The notes beneath the pieces are model-generated. The model worked only from the letters and a program-made list of their open reading frames with translations. It did not search any database and was not told the origin of the DNA. A program made the translations under genes and the position numbers. Shown here piece after piece: positions 1 to 6,159 of a stretch of DNA of 10,259 nucleotides (the stretch's first letter is position 1; each line of letters begins with the position of its first letter). Location of the stretch: NCBI GenBank assembly GCA_964648335.1, contig CAZYLZ010000029.1, positions 1 through 10,259 of the forward strand, read 5' to 3'. The stretch comes from CAZYLZ01 sp964648335. GTDB lineage: Bacteria; Patescibacteriota; Minisyncoccia; Phycocordibacterales; UBA2100.

Positions 1-2040
1 GCAGGTGGGGTAGTTAGAGCACGAGTAAAAGATACCAAAGCGTCCGCGGCGCTCTGCCATCTCGCCGGTTTTGCAGTTGGGGCACATGACACCGGTCTTA
101 CCCTGGTTCTCGTCCTTCTCGATATATTTGCACTTGGGGTAGTTGGAGCACGCGACGAACATGCCGAAGCGTCCTTCGCGCTGCACGAGCTTGCCGCCCT
201 TAGCCTTGCCTTTGGTCGCATCGCCGCACTTAGGGCACATGCGTCCCAGATCTTTTGGCGGTTCGATCACGCTACCGTCGGCCTTGCGTGCACCCAAGCA
301 GTCGGGGAATTTGGCACAGCTGAGGAATTTGCCGCTCTTTGCAAGCTTGTACACCATGGGGCCTGAGCACAAAGGGCACAGCACGTCGGCCGGAGCGTCA
401 CCCATGTTGGTGATCTTCGCGATCTTGCTCTTGCCTTTTACGGCTTTGGCAAACGGGGTATAAAAATCTCCAAGGGTCTTTGCATAGCCACGCTTGCCGC
501 TGGCGATGTCGTCGAGCTCGTCTTCCATCTCTGCCGTAAAGGTATCCGAGATATAGTCTTTGAAATGCTCTTCCAAGAAGGTGGAGACGACGTCGCCGGT
601 GTCGGTAGGTTTAAGCGTGCGTCCTTCTTTTACGACGTACTCGCGATCCTGGATGGTCTTCATGGTCGAGGCGTATGTCGACGGGCGACCGATGCCGCGC
701 TTTTCGAGCTCTTTTATGAGACCAGCTTCGGTATAGCGGGGCAGAGGTTGCGTCTGCTTGTGTTCGGAATCTGCCGACACGAGCGAGAGTGCATCGCCCG
801 GCGTCACTTTAGGCAACTCGACTTCCTCGCCACGAGCCTGCGGGTCGGCCTTGAGCCAGCCCTCGAACATCACGCGCGATCCCGTCGCTTTGAACGCAGG
901 AATTTCTTTGTCGTCGACGGCAGCGGTGATCGTGGTGCGCATGACGCGTGCGTCGGTCATTTGGCTTGCGATGGTGCGCGCGCGGATGAGGGCATAGAGC
1001 TTCTTCTGTTCATCGTTGAGCCCCGCCGAATATTTTCCAGGGTTGGTGGGGCGGACGGCTTCGTGCGCTTCTTGTGCGTTCTTACTCTTGGTTTTAAAAG
1101 TTCGCGCTTCGGCGTACTCGGCGCCGAACTCTTTTGTTACCAGCGCGAGGATTGCTTCTTGTGCCTGTTTGCCCAGGTTGGTCGAGTCGGTGCGCATGTA
1201 AGTGATATGTCCCGCCTCGTACAATTTTTGCGCGATACCCATAGTGCGCGACGGTGCAAAGCCCAGGCGCGTCGATGCGGCCTGCTGCAGGGTCGAGGTG
1301 GTGAAGGGTGCGCGGGTCGAGCGCTTCTGCTCGCTCTCGTCGACAGACGCCACCTTCCATGGACCCTTGTTCGCCGCAGCGAGGATCTTTTCGGCGTCGG
1401 CCGCGTTGTTGGGCTCGACGGCGCACACAGCAGTGAGGTCTTCGTTCTTCTTAGTCTTGAGGTTTGCGGTGATGACCCAAAAATCTTCGGGGATAAATGC
1501 ACGGATCTCGCGCTCGCGTTCCATGATGATGCGGAGTGCCGGCGACTGCACGCGACCAGCCGAGAGTCCATAGCGGACCTTGGCCCAAATAAGACCCGAG
1601 AGGTCGTAGCCGAACAAGCGGTCCAAGACGCGCCGCGCTTCTTGCGCCTTTCGCAAATTCTCGTCGATCATGCGTGGGTTTGCCATCGCGGTCGTCACGG
1701 CGTCTTGCGTGATCTCGTTAAAGACGATGCGCTTAGGTTTCTTGAGCTTGAGTGCCTCGGCCAGGTGCCAGGCAATAGCCTCACCCTCGCGGTCGGGGTC
1801 TGTCGCCAGAATCACTTCGGAAGCGTCGTGTGCGAGATCGGTAAGGTCGGAAACGACCTTCTCTTTTCCTTTCGATATCTGGTAGCGGGGGATAAAGCCG
1901 CCAGCTACGTCCACGGCGTCTTTGTTGCTCTTTGGCAAATCGCGCACGTGGCCAACGGACGCACGTACGGTAAAACCCTTACCGAGATATTTCTCGATGG
2001 TCTTGGCTTTAGCCGGGGACTCTACGATGACGAGTTTCAT
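1..2040 (-). CDS. topA: DNA topoisomerase I (type IA), C-terminus cut by window edge
   Basis: Type IA topoisomerase, which relaxes negatively supercoiled DNA by cutting one strand through a 5'-phosphotyrosine link. The frame is open from the ATG at 2040 to the window edge, giving 680 residues. The N-terminus MKLVIVESPAKAKTI is the classic Toprim start, followed by the acidic triad region DPDREGE (D81, D83, E85). The active-site motif GHITYMRTDS places the catalytic tyrosine at about residue 281. Near the visible end are three four-cysteine zinc-ribbon repeats, starting near residues 555, 602 and 652, each of the CPxC...CxxxPxC type. The third is cut by the edge, so more may follow. No Shine-Dalgarno is visible: the bases just before the ATG are an alternating TA run. 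The frame stays open upstream of the ATG, but the family N-terminus fixes this start. Family assignment is very secure. Confidence 0.97.
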   Translation of the reverse strand, partial: MKLVIVESPAKAKTIEKYLGKGFTVRASVGHVRDLPKSNKDAVDVAGGFIPRYQISKGKEKVVSDLTDLAHDASEVILATDPDREGEAIAWHLAEALKLKKPKRIVFNEITQDAVTTAMANPRMIDENLRKAQEARRVLDRLFGYDLSGLIWAKVRYGLSAGRVQSPALRIIMEREREIRAFIPEDFWVITANLKTKKNEDLTAVCAVEPNNAADAEKILAAANKGPWKVASVDESEQKRSTRAPFTTSTLQQAASTRLGFAPSRTMGIAQKLYEAGHITYMRTDSTNLGKQAQEAILALVTKEFGAEYAEARTFKTKSKNAQEAHEAVRPTNPGKYSAGLNDEQKKLYALIRARTIASQMTDARVMRTTITAAVDDKEIPAFKATGSRVMFEGWLKADPQARGEEVELPKVTPGDALSLVSADSEHKQTQPLPRYTEAGLIKELEKRGIGRPSTYASTMKTIQDREYVVKEGRTLKPTDTGDVVSTFLEEHFKDYISDTFTAEMEDELDDIASGKRGYAKTLGDFYTPFAKAVKGKSKIAKITNMGDAPADVLCPLCSGPMVYKLAKSGKFLSCAKFPDCLGARKADGSVIEPPKDLGRMCPKCGDATKGKAKGGKLVQREGRFGMFVACSNYPKCKYIEKDENQGKTGVMCPNCKTGEMAERRGRFGIFYSCSNYPTC

Positions 2041-2142
2041 ACTATATATAGATGGCGCCCATAGGATACCACAGCGGTTCTGAGGCAACGGTCTCAATAA
2101 CAGGGGAAAAAGGCCCAAAATACTGAGGTTTTACGGGACGGA

Positions 2143-2172
2143 TTGACACAGTACACTATTATGTTATATAAT
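2143..2172 (+). promoter_or_regulatory. Near-perfect sigma70-type promoter for the 98-aa membrane protein gene
   Basis: A perfect -35 TTGACA (2143-2148) and a perfect -10 TATAAT (2167-2172) are separated by 18 bp. Predicted transcription starts near 2179, leaving a leader of about 40 nt before the ATG at 2221. It is the best promoter match I see in the window and points away from topA. Confidence 0.82.
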
Positions 2173-2182
2173 GCAAGGTAGA

Positions 2183-2200
2183 GGCCACCAAAGGGTGGTC
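2183..2200 (+). promoter_or_regulatory. 5'-leader hairpin upstream of the small membrane protein
   Basis: A 7-bp stem (2183-2189 with 2194-2200, one G-U pair in RNA) closes an AAAG loop. It lies almost at the predicted transcript start and ends 7 nt before the Shine-Dalgarno. It could stabilise the mRNA 5' end or tune translation; that role is inference. Confidence 0.5.
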
Positions 2201-2207
2201 AAAAATG

Positions 2208-2215
2208 GGAAGGGG
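2208..2215 (+). promoter_or_regulatory. Shine-Dalgarno for the 98-aa membrane protein
   Basis: GGAAGGGG lies 5 nt before the ATG at 2221. It fits the anti-Shine-Dalgarno with one G-U pair and supports that start. Confidence 0.7.
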
Positions 2216-2220
2216 ACACT

Positions 2221-2517
2221 ATGGACCATATCCAGTATCTGCTCGACCTCATGCCGCAATATCCGTTCACCAGCACCATGATTGTGGTGCTGGGGACGGC
2301 ACTGGTTGGCTGGGGCGCGGTCATGATGATCGATGCCGCCCTGCATCGCAACGAGCGAGCAGATATTGTGCGTCGGGCGCAGGCTCGGTACGACTATTCC
2401 AATCCACGACCCGTCGCTCGCGACGTTCGGTTCATCGGTATTCCTCGCAAGGAGTACCCGAAGCCGTCTCCGTCGGGCGCCGAGCTCGTTCAACTGCGTC
2501 GTCAGAAACGCGGGTGA
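2221..2517 (+). CDS. Small single-pass membrane protein, function unknown
   Basis: I do not recognise a family for this 98-residue protein. It has a short N-terminal segment (residues 1-16), one hydrophobic helix at about residues 17-41 (TMIVVLGTALVGWGAVMMID core), then a basic, proline-containing soluble tail (Arg-rich around 43-70, KRG end). By the positive-inside rule the basic tail should face the cytoplasm, with the N-terminus outside; this is inference. The gene is a complete single unit: a consensus -35/-10 pair, a leader hairpin, a Shine-Dalgarno 5 nt from the ATG, and a strong intrinsic terminator just after the TGA stop. These signals make it very likely real despite its size, and suggest strong constitutive expression. 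It is divergent from topA and stands alone. Function unknown. Confidence 0.82.
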   Translation: MDHIQYLLDLMPQYPFTSTMIVVLGTALVGWGAVMMIDAALHRNERADIVRRAQARYDYSNPRPVARDVRFIGIPRKEYPKPSPSGAELVQLRRQKRG

Positions 2518-2529
2518 CCCACCGTCATC

Positions 2530-2566
2530 AGCAGCCGCCACAGCAATGTGTGCGGCTGCTTTCTTT
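2530..2566 (+). terminator. Intrinsic terminator after the small membrane protein gene
   Basis: A 9-bp GC-rich stem (AGCAGCCGC at 2530-2538 with GCGGCTGCT at 2552-2560) continues as a 4-bp inner stem (2539-2542 with 2547-2550) capped by a GCAA, GNRA-type, tetraloop, with one bulged T at 2551. A TTCTTTT tract follows at once. It sits 12 bp past the stop codon. Confidence 0.88.
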
Positions 2567-2776
2567 TGCATTCCTCCCCCTTGGAGTTAGGCGAGGACCA
2601 AGGCGTGGTATTTAATTCTTTACCCCTTCCTCTTTTTAAGAGGAAGGCGGGGATGGAGTTGGTTAAGCCTTAAGGTCTAACCAACTCCCCCTTAGTCCCC
2701 CTCTTAGAAAGAGTGGGAGGAATACAAGAAACACCCCCAAACAATCTCACCGACCCAGGGGGAGATGTACATACAA
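2567..2776. other. Gene-free intergenic stretch between the convergent small gene and dprA
   Basis: No supported gene lies here. Apart from the nested palindrome, the stretch has a weak inverted repeat downstream of dprA: CCCCC at 2734-2738 with GGGGG at 2758-2762, with a 19-nt loop. On the minus strand this is followed by TGTTTCTTG, so it could be a poor dprA terminator. The remainder shows nothing I can name. Confidence 0.5.
2622..2720. repeat. Nested palindromic element, MITE-like intergenic repeat
   Basis: About 100 bp of layered inverted repeats. The core is a 34-bp palindrome (2655-2688) made of GGAGTTGGTTA and TAACCAACTCC around CCTTAAGG, centred between 2671 and 2672, with two mismatched positions per arm. 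Each flank carries its own hairpin. The left one is CTTCCTCTT/AAGAGGAAG (2626-2634 with 2638-2646, loop TTT). The right one is built from TCCC and CTCTT (2696-2705) with AAGAG and GGGA (2709-2718), with one mismatch. The two outer hairpins are approximate inverted copies of each other, so the whole folds like a cloverleaf. No ORF lies inside. The C-rich/G-rich arms resemble the short palindromic repeats scattered through many bacterial genomes. I could not define clear target-site duplications. Confidence 0.72.
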
Positions 2777-3637
2777 TCATCCAGCACGAATCACTCCCAT
2801 CGACTCCACGATCAATCCTTTCAATTCCATCGTCGAAAGTAATATGCTCGCCGCCGATGTATCCATACCAAGCACCTCGAGTAGCTCGTCGCGCGAGATG
2901 GGGTTTGCAATGAGGGTCAGTACACGCAGCTCACTTTCGGAAATATCGGTTCTCAGGGTCTTCAGCGGACTTGCTGCCGGAACAATATGAAGCGCGTCCA
3001 AGATGTCTGCAGCAGAACGTATCGGTGTAGCACCGAGGCGCAGGAGCATATTGGCACCTTCGCTGCTCTCGTTAAATATAGGACCAGGCACCACGAGCAC
3101 GTCGCGGTTGTAGTCTGCCGCAAGACGCGCGGTTATAAGAGTGCCCGACTGCTCGGCCGCTTCTATCACCAAAGTCGCGTGGCACATGCCGGCCATTATT
3201 CGGTTGCGCTTAGGAAAGGTCCACTCGGCCGCTTTGATGTCGTGGTCAAGTTCCGAGAGTATCGCGCCACCGGACGAGAGTATGGTGCGTGCGAGGTTTA
3301 CGTTCGAGCGCGGATAGAGCACATCCCAGCCGAGTCCCGAGCCAGGAATCGCGACCGTAGGCAAGTTCGATTCGAGCGCAGCCTTGTGAGCGATCGCATC
3401 GATACCGATGGCGAGCCCCGAGACGATAACTACCGGATATCCGGCAAGCCCTCGTACCAGGTGTTCGGTCACCTGGCGTCCATAGGGTGTATAGGCGCGC
3501 GAGCCGACGATCGCAATCCACTTTCGGTCGTACGAGGGCAGACTGCCCCGCACATGCAGCTTTTTTGGCGCCTGCGGCATCTCGCGTAGCAGTGTCGGAA
3601 ACACATCGGGCGAAAGCGTGCTGATATCGTCGTACAT
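2777..3637 (-). CDS. dprA: DNA-processing protein DprA
   Basis: DprA/Smf-family protein of 286 residues. In studied bacteria it binds incoming single-stranded DNA and loads RecA during natural transformation. The Rossmann-like core is clear: IAIVGSRAYTPYGR (residues 41-54), SGLAIGIDAIAHKAAL (from 73), TVAIPGSGLGWDVLYP, GGAILSE, FPKRNRIMAGM, and the long EAAEQSGTLITARLA stretch. The C-terminal 55 or so residues look like the winged-helix DprA domain (SELRVLTLIANPISRDELLEVLG). There is no N-terminal SAM domain. The frame stays open to 3946, but that upstream part has no family resemblance and overlaps the 93-aa gene on the other strand, so I chose the ATG at 3637. No Shine-Dalgarno precedes it. 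The nearest -10-like sequence, about ten nt upstream on the minus strand, would give a very short leader; this is weak. dprA lies near topA, as in many bacteria. Confidence 0.95.
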   Translation of the reverse strand: MYDDISTLSPDVFPTLLREMPQAPKKLHVRGSLPSYDRKWIAIVGSRAYTPYGRQVTEHLVRGLAGYPVVIVSGLAIGIDAIAHKAALESNLPTVAIPGSGLGWDVLYPRSNVNLARTILSSGGAILSELDHDIKAAEWTFPKRNRIMAGMCHATLVIEAAEQSGTLITARLAADYNRDVLVVPGPIFNESSEGANMLLRLGATPIRSAADILDALHIVPAASPLKTLRTDISESELRVLTLIANPISRDELLEVLGMDTSAASILLSTMELKGLIVESMGVIRAG

Positions 3638-3709
3638 CGGCAGACGATAGCATCGAGGGCGGTCTTGAAGTAAGTAAGATCGCGTGCTACGTTTTGCCGA
3701 GTTGAACCG

Positions 3710-3715
3710 AAGGGG
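3710..3715 (+). promoter_or_regulatory. Shine-Dalgarno for the 93-aa hypothetical
   Basis: AAGGGG lies 6 nt before the ATG at 3722. The same hexamer serves the gene at 2221, which supports both starts. Confidence 0.65.
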
Positions 3716-3721
3716 AATCAC

Positions 3722-4003
3722 ATGACACAGCAGGTCTGCGTTCGACCACATATGGTAGCCGCAGCGGTCGGACGGTACTCGGATCCGGCACATTTCACGG
3801 AGTGTGGACTCGTGAAGATCATGCGCGAGCTCGAGTCGGGGCCCGACAGGTTCGTTAAGCTCGAGCTTCTCATGTTCGTGCTCGGTCTCCGACAGATCCA
3901 CCAGAGCAGCGCGTCGGAAAAGATGATCGCGTTCGTCGCGGCCCAAGTTGCCGAGCTCACTAAAGAATCACTGAGCGCAACCCATGTTGCGGGGGGTGGA
4001 TGA
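3722..4003 (+). CDS. Small hypothetical protein (93 aa)
   Basis: Not recognised. The 93-residue product has no obvious signal peptide; the only hydrophobic patch (around LELLMFVLGL, residues 46-55) is too short and mixed to be a confident membrane helix. The rest looks helical and amphipathic, ending in a Gly-rich tail. Support for a real gene is contextual: an AAGGGG Shine-Dalgarno 6 nt from the ATG, a stop codon 5 bp before a perfect 11-bp terminator hairpin, and placement in the gap between dprA and the PP2C gene. An antisense frame covers the same region but lacks such signals. A weak promoter-like -35 TTGAAG at 3665-3670 lacks a good -10, so I do not call it. Function unknown. Confidence 0.68.
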   Translation: MTQQVCVRPHMVAAAVGRYSDPAHFTECGLVKIMRELESGPDRFVKLELLMFVLGLRQIHQSSASEKMIAFVAAQVAELTKESLSATHVAGGG

Positions 4004-4008
4004 ATCTT

Positions 4009-4044
4009 AGAAGCAGTGCTCGGCACTGCTTCTTTACATTTTTG
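4009..4044 (+). terminator. Intrinsic terminator after the 93-aa gene
   Basis: A perfect 11-bp stem, AGAAGCAGTGC (4009-4019) with GCACTGCTTCT (4023-4033), has loop TCG. It is followed by TT and, after a short break, TTTTT. Confidence 0.85.
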
Positions 4045-4055
4045 TCGTTACATAT

Positions 4056-4087
4056 AAAAACAGGCCGCACATGGTGTGCGGCCTGTT
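4056..4087 (-). terminator. Intrinsic terminator after the PP2C phosphatase gene
   Basis: A perfect 12-bp stem, AACAGGCCGCAC (4059-4070) with GTGCGGCCTGTT (4076-4087), has a 5-nt loop. Read on the minus strand it lies directly after the TGA stop at 4089-4091, and the A-run at 4056-4060 becomes the U-tract. Confidence 0.88.
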
Positions 4088-4088
4088 G

Positions 4089-4811
4089 TCATGCGCGCTG
4101 TCTCAGAAGGACGAGCGTCGCATCGTCTCGCTTGGAGGGAAGAAAGTGTTCGACGATATCTTTGGCGCTGCTTCTATTCTCGACCAGATTGCGAAACATC
4201 TCGCAGTGAGCGTTGTAATCGGCATGTGTCGTATCGAGGACGCCATCAGACATCACTGCCACCCACGAGCCTTGTCCGGCAGTGGCCGTGAATATCTCGG
4301 GCTCACGGTTGAGGATGTCGGCAAGAAACCAATTGCCGAAAGCACGCGACATCTGGAGTCCGTAACTTCCGAACATCAAATGCGGCGGGCGGTACTGCGC
4401 GCCACGCTCGATCGCCCAATCGCGCTCGGCGTCGTTCGTCCCGGCGTTATGGTTGGGGCCGATGATCATGTCACGGGAAGTTCCCACGATCACCAACGAG
4501 TCTCCGAGCACTCCCGCAATGACACTACCGGCATCGTGCACAAACACAAGGGTCGCGGTAGTGCCACTGCTGCAAAATTTGGTGAGTTCGGCCACGCGGG
4601 CGAATTGCGCACGGATGTCGTCTATCGTTGGCTGGGCCGTAGCAAAATGCTTTGGCAGCTCGCGGGCGGCGATCGTGGTCGCGTCAAAGCCGTCGAAGTG
4701 ACCGTCGCAGACGAGCACCAGATAGCCGTTGTCGAGCCGTCGGATGACGTGCTCATCCTGCATAGCGCGGTACTGCGTTCCTTGGCAGGCGTAGCTGTCT
4801 ACTTCCCACAT
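4089..4811 (-). CDS. PP2C-family (PPM) protein serine/threonine phosphatase-like protein
   Basis: Metal-dependent PP2C-type phosphatase of 240 residues, close to the size of a bare catalytic domain. The family motifs appear in order: RAMQDEH (residues 15-21, counterpart of the R...ED motif), VCDGHFDGF (34-42, D36-G37 matching the metal-binding DG), GTTATLVFV, then GVLGDS, LQMSRAFGNW (counterpart of the LAVSRALGD motif), VMSDGVLD (D189-G190), and RDDATLVLL (D229-D230, counterpart of DNAT). All metal-binding aspartates are therefore accounted for. DGHFDGF replaces the usual DGHGG. No signal peptide or membrane helix is present, so it is probably cytoplasmic. It would remove phosphate from Ser/Thr of unknown partners; no kinase gene is in view. 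It is a monocistronic unit with an AAGGAG Shine-Dalgarno and its own terminator, divergent from serS. Confidence 0.9.
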   Translation of the reverse strand: MWEVDSYACQGTQYRAMQDEHVIRRLDNGYLVLVCDGHFDGFDATTIAARELPKHFATAQPTIDDIRAQFARVAELTKFCSSGTTATLVFVHDAGSVIAGVLGDSLVIVGTSRDMIIGPNHNAGTNDAERDWAIERGAQYRPPHLMFGSYGLQMSRAFGNWFLADILNREPEIFTATAGQGSWVAVMSDGVLDTTHADYNAHCEMFRNLVENRSSAKDIVEHFLPSKRDDATLVLLRQRA

Positions 4812-4817
4812 GAATGG

Positions 4818-4823
4818 CTCCTT
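4818..4823 (-). promoter_or_regulatory. Shine-Dalgarno for the PP2C gene
   Basis: On the minus strand, AAGGAG lies 6 nt before the ATG at 4811, a canonical site that fixes this start. Confidence 0.82.
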
Positions 4824-4850
4824 GTCAGAGATGCTAACTCGGCTTACAGT
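4822..4850 (+). promoter_or_regulatory. Possible promoter for serS-ftsQ
   Basis: TTGTCA (4822-4827, 5 of 6 consensus) and TACAGT (4845-4850, 4 of 6) are spaced 17 bp apart, giving a leader of about 30 nt. The -35 overlaps the divergent PP2C Shine-Dalgarno. Moderate match only. Confidence 0.4.
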
Positions 4851-4887
4851 ATCATTATCGTAATCTTACCGGAAGCACCATCACATC

Positions 4888-6159
4888 ATGCTAGACATTA
4901 AATTCATCCGCGAAAATAAGGACATCGTCATCGCGGGGGCGAAGAAAAAGCACATCACCGTCGACATCTGCCGACTCATCGAGCTTGACGACACGCGTCG
5001 TGCGCTCCAGGCAGAGTTCGAGGCGGCACGCGAGAAACAGAACAAGGCGAGCAAGGAGATCCCGCAGGCGACTCCCGAGCGGCGTGCGCAACTGATGGAA
5101 GAGATGAAGGAAGTAAAGGCCGCTATGCAGGCATCGGAAGAGAAGCTCAAGCCGATCATGGATGAGTGGCGGCTCCTTATGGTGCAGGTTCCGAACGTTC
5201 CGGACATGACGGTGCCCGACGGCGAGAGCGATCAGGACAATCAAGAAGTAAAGACCTGGGGCGAGAAGACCTCGTTCGACTTTACGCCAAAACCCGCGCA
5301 CGAGCTCATGCTTGCGCACGACATGGCCGACTTCGAGCGCGGCACCAAGGTCGCAGGCTTTCGTGGCTACTTCCTTAAAGGAGACGGTACCCGTCTTTTG
5401 TGGGCGCTCGAACGTTTTGTCCAGGACCGTTTTTTGGCAAAAGATTTCAATCCTATAATCGTGCCGTCGTTGGTGCGTAAGGAGCCGTTTATCGGTACGG
5501 GCTACCTACCGCAGAGCGAGGACGATCTCTACAAGACACAGGACGGCGATTACCTCGCTGGAACCGCCGAGGTCGCGACGATGGGTTACTACATGGACGA
5601 AGTCCTCGACAAGTCGCAGCTCCCGATAAAGTTCTTCGCCTTCTCGCCGTGCTTTAGGCGCGAAGCGGGAAGCCACGGCAAAGACGAGAAAGGACTCTTT
5701 CGTGTGCACGAGTTCGTCAAGTACGAGCAAGTCATTTTATGCGAGGCGAGCCACGACGAGTCTGTAAAGTGGCACGAGGAGATCACCGCGAATTCCGAGG
5801 CACTCCTGCAAGAGCTCGAGCTTCCGTATCACGTCGTACTCAACTGTGGCGGCGATATCGGCTTGGGCCAGGTGAAAAAGTACGACATCGAGGCATGGAT
5901 GCCGTCCGAGAATACCTACCGCGAGACGCATTCGGCATCGTACTTTCACGACTTCCAGACGCGCCGCCTCAATATCCGCTACAAGGACGGAGACACCGTG
6001 CGTTTTGTGCACTCGCTCAACAACACAGCGCTCGCGCTCCCGCGCATTCTCTGCCACATCGTCGAGAACAACCAGAAGGCCGACGGTAGCATAGTCATCC
6101 CTAAAGCATTGCGCCCCTACATGGGCAAAGACGAGATCGCCAATCTCAAAACCGCATAA
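4888..6159 (+). CDS. serS: Serine--tRNA ligase
   Basis: Class II seryl-tRNA synthetase of 423 residues, a normal bacterial length. It activates serine with ATP and charges tRNA-Ser and tRNA-Sec-type acceptors. The N-terminus MLDIKFIRENKD and the charged heptad-like segment of about residues 30-100 form the antiparallel coiled-coil arm that grips the tRNA long variable arm. The serine-binding TxE motif is T226-A227-E228. Motif 2 begins FRREAGSHGKDEKG (F256 onward). Motif 3 is NNTALALPRILC with its arginine at about R386. Motif 3 reads TALALPR where Escherichia coli has SGLAVGR, so the usual glycines are replaced although the arginine is kept. There is no good Shine-Dalgarno at the ATG. The stop overlaps the next start (TAATG). 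Confidence 0.97.
   Translation: MLDIKFIRENKDIVIAGAKKKHITVDICRLIELDDTRRALQAEFEAAREKQNKASKEIPQATPERRAQLMEEMKEVKAAMQASEEKLKPIMDEWRLLMVQVPNVPDMTVPDGESDQDNQEVKTWGEKTSFDFTPKPAHELMLAHDMADFERGTKVAGFRGYFLKGDGTRLLWALERFVQDRFLAKDFNPIIVPSLVRKEPFIGTGYLPQSEDDLYKTQDGDYLAGTAEVATMGYYMDEVLDKSQLPIKFFAFSPCFRREAGSHGKDEKGLFRVHEFVKYEQVILCEASHDESVKWHEEITANSEALLQELELPYHVVLNCGGDIGLGQVKKYDIEAWMPSENTYRETHSASYFHDFQTRRLNIRYKDGDTVRFVHSLNNTALALPRILCHIVENNQKADGSIVIPKALRPYMGKDEIANLKTA

Noticed and set aside
565..2064. A 499-codon open frame on the plus strand across topA
   Set aside because: It is antisense to a certain topoisomerase gene with complete motifs. Its translation is Arg/Cys/Leu-rich with no family features, as expected from a GC-rich shadow frame.
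2987..3589. A 200-codon plus-strand frame across dprA
   Set aside because: Antisense shadow of dprA; no Shine-Dalgarno and no recognisable domains.
3638..3946. N-terminal extension of dprA by 103 codons
   Set aside because: The extension has no DprA-like features and overlaps the 93-aa gene on the other strand; the family-like N-terminus begins at the ATG at 3637.
4071..4901. A 276-codon plus-strand frame across the PP2C gene
   Set aside because: It is antisense to a gene with full PP2C motifs, its own Shine-Dalgarno and terminator; the frame even starts inside that terminator hairpin.
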